From contig JAGWUS010000003.1 of NCBI GenBank assembly GCA_028868305.1, positions 1 to 64,000 of the forward strand: a stretch of DNA of 64,000 bases, written 5' to 3'. Made by a program: the position numbers and the translations under genes. The stretch's first letter is position 1, and each line of letters opens with the position of its first letter. Source of the DNA: Burkholderiales bacterium. GTDB lineage: Bacteria > Pseudomonadota > Gammaproteobacteria > Burkholderiales > Burkholderiaceae_C. Below the pieces are notes generated by a model. That model was not told where the DNA came from. It was given only the letters and a program-made list of their open reading frames with translations, and did not search any database. Shown one piece after another: positions 60,732 through 64,000 of the stretch.

Positions 60732-62198
60732 TTAACGAGGAACAATAAAGACCGATTTCTCGGAGACCACCGCAGCCGAAGCCTTGGCTGTGATGTGGAA
60801 GTGAATCGGGTAGGTCCCGGGCTTGGCCGCATCAAAAGGCAACTGCACCCGCACCGCCACCCAGCGCGCCTGGGTGGACTCGATGGCCACGTCCTCTTCC
60901 GACGCAACGGCCAGTCCCGGCAGCCCATCCACCGCCAGGTGGAAGTCCTGGCTGGTTTCGGTGGCATTCATGATCTGCAGGCGGAACACGTTTTCCACCT
61001 TGCCGCCATTGGCAATGCGCGCCATGGTGCCCCGGTCGCGCACCACATCGACCTTGAACGGGGTGCGCAGGGCCAGGCTCACGCCCATGGCCACGACGAT
61101 CGCGCCCAGAATGGCCACATAGACCAGCACCCGCGGGCGCAGTACATGGCGCAGGGTCTGGGCTTTGGTCCAGTGCTGGTTGACCGCATTCTCGGTGGAG
61201 TATTTCACCAGGCCCCGCGGGTAGCCGACCTTGTCCATGACGGTGTCACAGACATCGGCGCAGGCACCGCAGCCAATGCATTCGTATTGCAGGCCCTTGC
61301 GGATGTCAATGCCGGTGGGGCAGACCTGTACGCACAGGCTGCAGTCCACACAGGCGCCCAGGTTCAGGGTGGAGAGGTCGGCCTTTTTGGAGCGGGCACC
61401 GCGGGGCTCGCCACGCTCTTTGTCGTAGGTGACGATCAGGGTGTCCTTGTCGAACATGGCGCTCTGAAAGCGTGCATAGGGGCACATGTGCTTGCAGACT
61501 TGTTCGCGCATGTGGCCGGCAAAGCCATAGGTGGCAAAGCCGTAGAAGCCAATCCAGAAGGTTTCCCAGTTGCTCAGGGTGGATTGCAGCACTTCATGGG
61601 CAAGCTCATGGATGGGGGTGAAGTAGCCCACGAAGGTGAAGCCGGTCCACAGGGCCACGGATACCCACAGTACCTGTTTGGCGGTCTTGCGCCAGACTTT
61701 GTCGATGTTCCAGGGGCCGGCATCGCGGCGCATGCGCGCGGAGCGGTCGCCTTCGGTGAATTTCTCCAGCCAGAGGAAGATTTCGGTGTAGACGGTCTGG
61801 GGGCAGGCGTAGCCGCACCAGAGGCGTCCGGCCACCGCGGTAAACAAGAACAGGGAGAAGGCCGAGATGACCAGAATCCCGGTGAGGTAGATGAAGTCCT
61901 GCGGGTACAGGACCAGGTTGAAGATGTAGAAACGCCGTGCGTTCAAATCGAGCAGCACGGCTTGTCGCTGACCCCACTCCAGCCAGGGTAGCCCATAAAA
62001 CACCAGTTGGGTGAGCCAGACCATGGCCCAGCGCCACTTGGAGAACAGGCCCGAGACGCTTCGGGGGTAGATCTTCTTGTGGGCTTCGTACAGCGAGACC
62101 ATCTCGGCGTCCGCGCCCGGTGGCGGCTCTATCGGGCCTCGGTCCGGGTTGGGGACGATCGGGATGACTTTGCGCTGTGGAGTTTCAGGCAGGGACAA
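60732..62198 (-). CDS. ccoG: CcoG, polyferredoxin copper reductase for cbb3 assembly
   Basis: Membrane polyferredoxin needed to reduce copper for cbb3 oxidase. The 488-residue protein has about five membrane segments with a CGYACPQTVYTE motif, then two 4Fe-4S motifs CVDCSLCVQVCPTGID and CIGCGACADVCDTVMDK (about 267-305), and a C-terminal Ig-like periplasmic domain (about 380-488). Directly downstream of ccoP. Confidence 0.94.
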   Translation of the reverse strand: MSLPETPQRKVIPIVPNPDRGPIEPPPGADAEMVSLYEAHKKIYPRSVSGLFSKWRWAMVWLTQLVFYGLPWLEWGQRQAVLLDLNARRFYIFNLVLYPQDFIYLTGILVISAFSLFLFTAVAGRLWCGYACPQTVYTEIFLWLEKFTEGDRSARMRRDAGPWNIDKVWRKTAKQVLWVSVALWTGFTFVGYFTPIHELAHEVLQSTLSNWETFWIGFYGFATYGFAGHMREQVCKHMCPYARFQSAMFDKDTLIVTYDKERGEPRGARSKKADLSTLNLGACVDCSLCVQVCPTGIDIRKGLQYECIGCGACADVCDTVMDKVGYPRGLVKYSTENAVNQHWTKAQTLRHVLRPRVLVYVAILGAIVVAMGVSLALRTPFKVDVVRDRGTMARIANGGKVENVFRLQIMNATETSQDFHLAVDGLPGLAVASEEDVAIESTQARWVAVRVQLPFDAAKPGTYPIHFHITAKASAAVVSEKSVFIVPR

Positions 62199-62222
62199 TG
62201 GTCTTTTGCTTTCGCAATAACG

Positions 62223-63137
62223 TTATAGCTTGGGCTTCGCGTTATTCGACAAGCCCCAGACGTAGGCAGCCAGCACATGGATTTGCGCTTCGGTCAACTT
62301 CTCACCTTGCGCAGGCATCTGGTTGATTTTCCCGTTGTTTACCATGTTCATGATGGCGGCTTCGCCATAGCCATGCAGCCAGATGTCATCGGTCAGGTTG
62401 GGTGCACCCAAGGCCTGGTTACCCTTGCCATCGGCTCCGTGACATGCGGCACAAGCGGCAAACTTTTCCTTACCCAGATTGGCACGCACGGAATCGTGGG
62501 GACTACCTGACAAGCTAAGAACATAGTTGGCAACATTCTTGACATCGTCAGAAGTTCCAACTGCGGCAGCCATGGGAGGCATTTGGCCAATACGTCCCTT
62601 GGTAATGGATTCCACGATTTTTTCAGGTGTACCGCCGTGCAACCAATCGTTGTCTGTCAGGTTGGGGAATCCATTTCCGCCACGTGCATCCGATGCGTGG
62701 CACTGCGAACAGTTGTTCATGAATAGACGCTCACCAATGGCCTGCGCTTGTGGATCCTTGGAAACATCCTCAATTTTCATGGCGGAGAACTTGGCATAGA
62801 TGGGTGCAGTTTCTGCATTGCCCTTGTCCACCTCTGCCTGAAGCTGACCAGCAGAAGTCCAACCCAGCTTGCCGGGGGAGCTTCCAAAGCCAGGGTACAT
62901 GGCCAGATAGGCTACAGCGAAGACAATGGTGATCACGAATAGCCAGACCCACCAGCGTGGTAGCGGGTTGTTCATTTCACGCAAATCGCCATCCCATACA
63001 TGGCCAGTTGTGTTGTCGTGGGCAGTCATGGCCTTGGCCTTACCACTAAACCACAACAAAAGGGCGCAGGCCAGGATACTCACTCCCGTGATGCCTGCCA
63101 CATACATGGCCCAGAAGTTACTTGTAAAGTCGCTCAT
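62223..63137 (-). CDS. ccoP: CcoP, cbb3 oxidase diheme subunit
   Basis: Diheme cytochrome subunit bringing electrons to CcoN. The 304-residue protein has two N-terminal membrane segments and two heme sites, CSQCHAS (about 137-141) and CAACHGA (about 223-227). The GLSNNAKPKL end is normal. Between ccoQ and ccoG. Confidence 0.95.
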   Translation of the reverse strand: MSDFTSNFWAMYVAGITGVSILACALLLWFSGKAKAMTAHDNTTGHVWDGDLREMNNPLPRWWVWLFVITIVFAVAYLAMYPGFGSSPGKLGWTSAGQLQAEVDKGNAETAPIYAKFSAMKIEDVSKDPQAQAIGERLFMNNCSQCHASDARGGNGFPNLTDNDWLHGGTPEKIVESITKGRIGQMPPMAAAVGTSDDVKNVANYVLSLSGSPHDSVRANLGKEKFAACAACHGADGKGNQALGAPNLTDDIWLHGYGEAAIMNMVNNGKINQMPAQGEKLTEAQIHVLAAYVWGLSNNAKPKL

Positions 63138-63158
63138 TTTTATTCCTTAGTCGGTAGT

Positions 63159-63296
63159 TCAATCCTGCTCAAACGGCAGGTTGGCGGCTTCCGAAAAATC
63201 GGACGAACGCCGGCTGGAGTAAGCCCACCAGACAATCCCTATGAAGGTCAAAAAGCTGACCACTGTGGCCACAGAGCGGAGAACATTGATATCCAT
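63159..63296 (-). CDS. ccoQ: CcoQ, cbb3 oxidase small subunit
   Basis: The 45-residue protein MDINVLRSVATVVSFLTFIG has one membrane helix and a polar tail RRSSDFSEAANLPFEQD typical of CcoQ, which stabilises the complex. ATG at 63296 is preferred because AGGGGA lies 6 nt before it; an ATG at 63302 is possible. Too short for ordinary gene finding but placed exactly between ccoO and ccoP. Confidence 0.9.
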   Translation of the reverse strand: MDINVLRSVATVVSFLTFIGIVWWAYSSRRSSDFSEAANLPFEQD

Positions 63297-63309
63297 CTTC
63301 ATTCCCCTA

Positions 63310-63933
63310 TTACTTGAGAGCCAAGCCCAGTACCTGCAAGTAGGCAATGGTGGCTTCTAGCTCTGTCTTGCCCTTGACTTCTTCAACAGACTTGGCGATT
63401 TGCTCGTCGGTGTAGGGCACACCCACTCGGCGCAGTGCGGTCATGTGTGCAGGCATTACCGCTGCGTCCACCAAGTTCTTTTCAAGCCAGGGATAGGCTG
63501 GCATATTGGACTCTGGAACCACATCACGCGGGTTGGTCAGGTGCTTACGATGCCATTCGTCACTGTACTTGCCGCCAACGCGTGCCAGGTCAGGCCCGGT
63601 GCGCTTGCTCCCCCACTGGAAAGGGTGGTCATACACGGACTCGCCAGCGACCGAGTAATGACCATAACGCAACGTCTCCGCGCGGAAGGGACGAATCATC
63701 TGCGAGTGGCAGTTGTAGCAACCTTCGCGTGTGTAGATGTCGCGACCAGCAAGCTGAAGCGCTGTGTAGGGTTGAATGCCCTTGATGGGTTCAGTCGTGG
63801 ATTTCTGGAAGAACAGCGGAACGATTTCCACCAAGCCACCCACCAGCAGAACCAGTAGGATAAGCACGATCATCAGAAAGTTGTTGGTCTCAATTTTCTC
63901 GTGAGACAAACTGGAATTATGGTTATTGGACAT
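63310..63933 (-). CDS. ccoO: CcoO, cbb3 oxidase monoheme subunit
   Basis: The 207-residue protein has one membrane anchor (about 18-40) and heme site [13 protein letters not shown] (about 71-75). Normal CcoO features include [13 protein letters not shown] and the tail [21 protein letters not shown] at 63933 follows GGAGAAAAT. Next to ccoN. Confidence 0.95.
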   Translation of the reverse strand: MSNNHNSSLSHEKIETNNFLMIVLILLVLLVGGLVEIVPLFFQKSTTEPIKGIQPYTALQLAGRDIYTREGCYNCHSQMIRPFRAETLRYGHYSVAGESVYDHPFQWGSKRTGPDLARVGGKYSDEWHRKHLTNPRDVVPESNMPAYPWLEKNLVDAAVMPAHMTALRRVGVPYTDEQIAKSVEEVKGKTELEATIAYLQVLGLALK

Positions 63934-63946
63934 ATTTTCTCCCTTC

Positions 63947-64000
63947 TCAGGCGTGTACTGCCGCAGCAGGAATATCTACTGTCACCGCGCGACCCGCCGT
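63947..64000 (-). CDS. ccoN: CcoN, cbb3 oxidase catalytic subunit (last codons only)
   Basis: Only the C-terminal 17 codons lie in the window: [17 protein letters not shown] followed by TGA at 63947-63949. The position immediately upstream of ccoO identifies it; the rest lies beyond 64000. Confidence 0.75.
   Translation of the reverse strand, partial: TAGRAVTVDIPAAAVHA

Noticed and set aside
60429-61991. 520-codon open frame antisense to ccoG and ccoH
   Set aside because: Shadow of ccoG, which has clear Fe-S motifs.

Overview
The window looks like chromosome of a facultatively autotrophic, sulfur-oxidising, denitrifier-like or microaerobic betaproteobacterium of the family Comamonadaceae (Rhodoferax/Polaromonas-like). 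This rests on gene content and protein style: form II RuBisCO with CbbQ/CbbO and CbbR, class I phosphoribulokinase, flavocytochrome c sulfide dehydrogenase, a cbb3 oxidase operon, PHB depolymerase, and moderately high G+C with tightly packed operons. The genus is an inference. No insertion sequence, prophage, CRISPR array or rRNA operon was seen.

Layout. 1-7000 (minus strand): Calvin-cycle operon, read right to left as cbbY, rpe, fbp, prkB, tkt, gph, gap (gap runs off the left edge). 7103-12644 (plus): cbbR, then cbbM, cbbQ, cbbO. 12706-16603: a chemoreceptor, a CDF metal exporter and an unusual ATP-grasp-like protein. 16638-20800: tandem rhodanese, an unknown protein, a small exported protein with NPC(G/A)P repeats, a split YeeE/YedE-type sulfur transporter, a 48-residue membrane peptide and a Crp/Fnr regulator. 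21093-24839: a TetR/HlyD/FtsX/LolD-type ABC export cassette whose four genes overlap by 4 nt each. 24844-31631: sulfur metabolism (single rhodanese, SoxW-like thioredoxin, SoxH-like metallohydrolase, full-length YeeE/YedE, cytochromes c, FCSD flavoprotein, ArsR repressor). 31760-37807: tRNA-Val, dnaQ, then the ISC iron-sulfur operon (iscR S U A hscB hscA fdx, read right to left). 37938-46205: uvrB, a nitronate monooxygenase, an aromatic aminotransferase, a zinc phospholipase-C-like exported protein, phaZ and rnfB. 46210-55218 (minus): propionyl-CoA/methylmalonyl-CoA module (VOC protein, pccA, pccB, meaB, mutase), interrupted between meaB and the mutase by a vapB-vapC-PIN/NYN tricistron. 55340-59173: GntR regulator, dusA, a DsbD_2-type membrane protein, hemN. 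59292-64000: fnr, then ccoH, ccoG, ccoP, ccoQ, ccoO and the last codons of ccoN.

The genes fit one lifestyle: reduced sulfur is oxidised by FCSD, electrons go to c-type cytochromes and the high-affinity cbb3 oxidase, and carbon is fixed through CbbM. Oxygen control is visible as FNR boxes (TTGAT-N4-ATCAA) between hemN and fnr and in front of a YeeE/YedE gene.

The most interesting structure outside known genes is (i) a family of about 48-bp palindromic repeats, seven copies here, each lying at or overlapping the 3' end of a gene; (ii) a nest of three long inverted repeats between pccA and pccB; (iii) a translationally coupled vapB-vapC-PIN/NYN-winged-helix operon inserted in the methylmalonyl-CoA module; (iv) two covarying CbbR-type operators flanking cbbR; and (v) a Crp/Fnr paralogue that keeps an FNR-like recognition helix but lacks one cluster cysteine.
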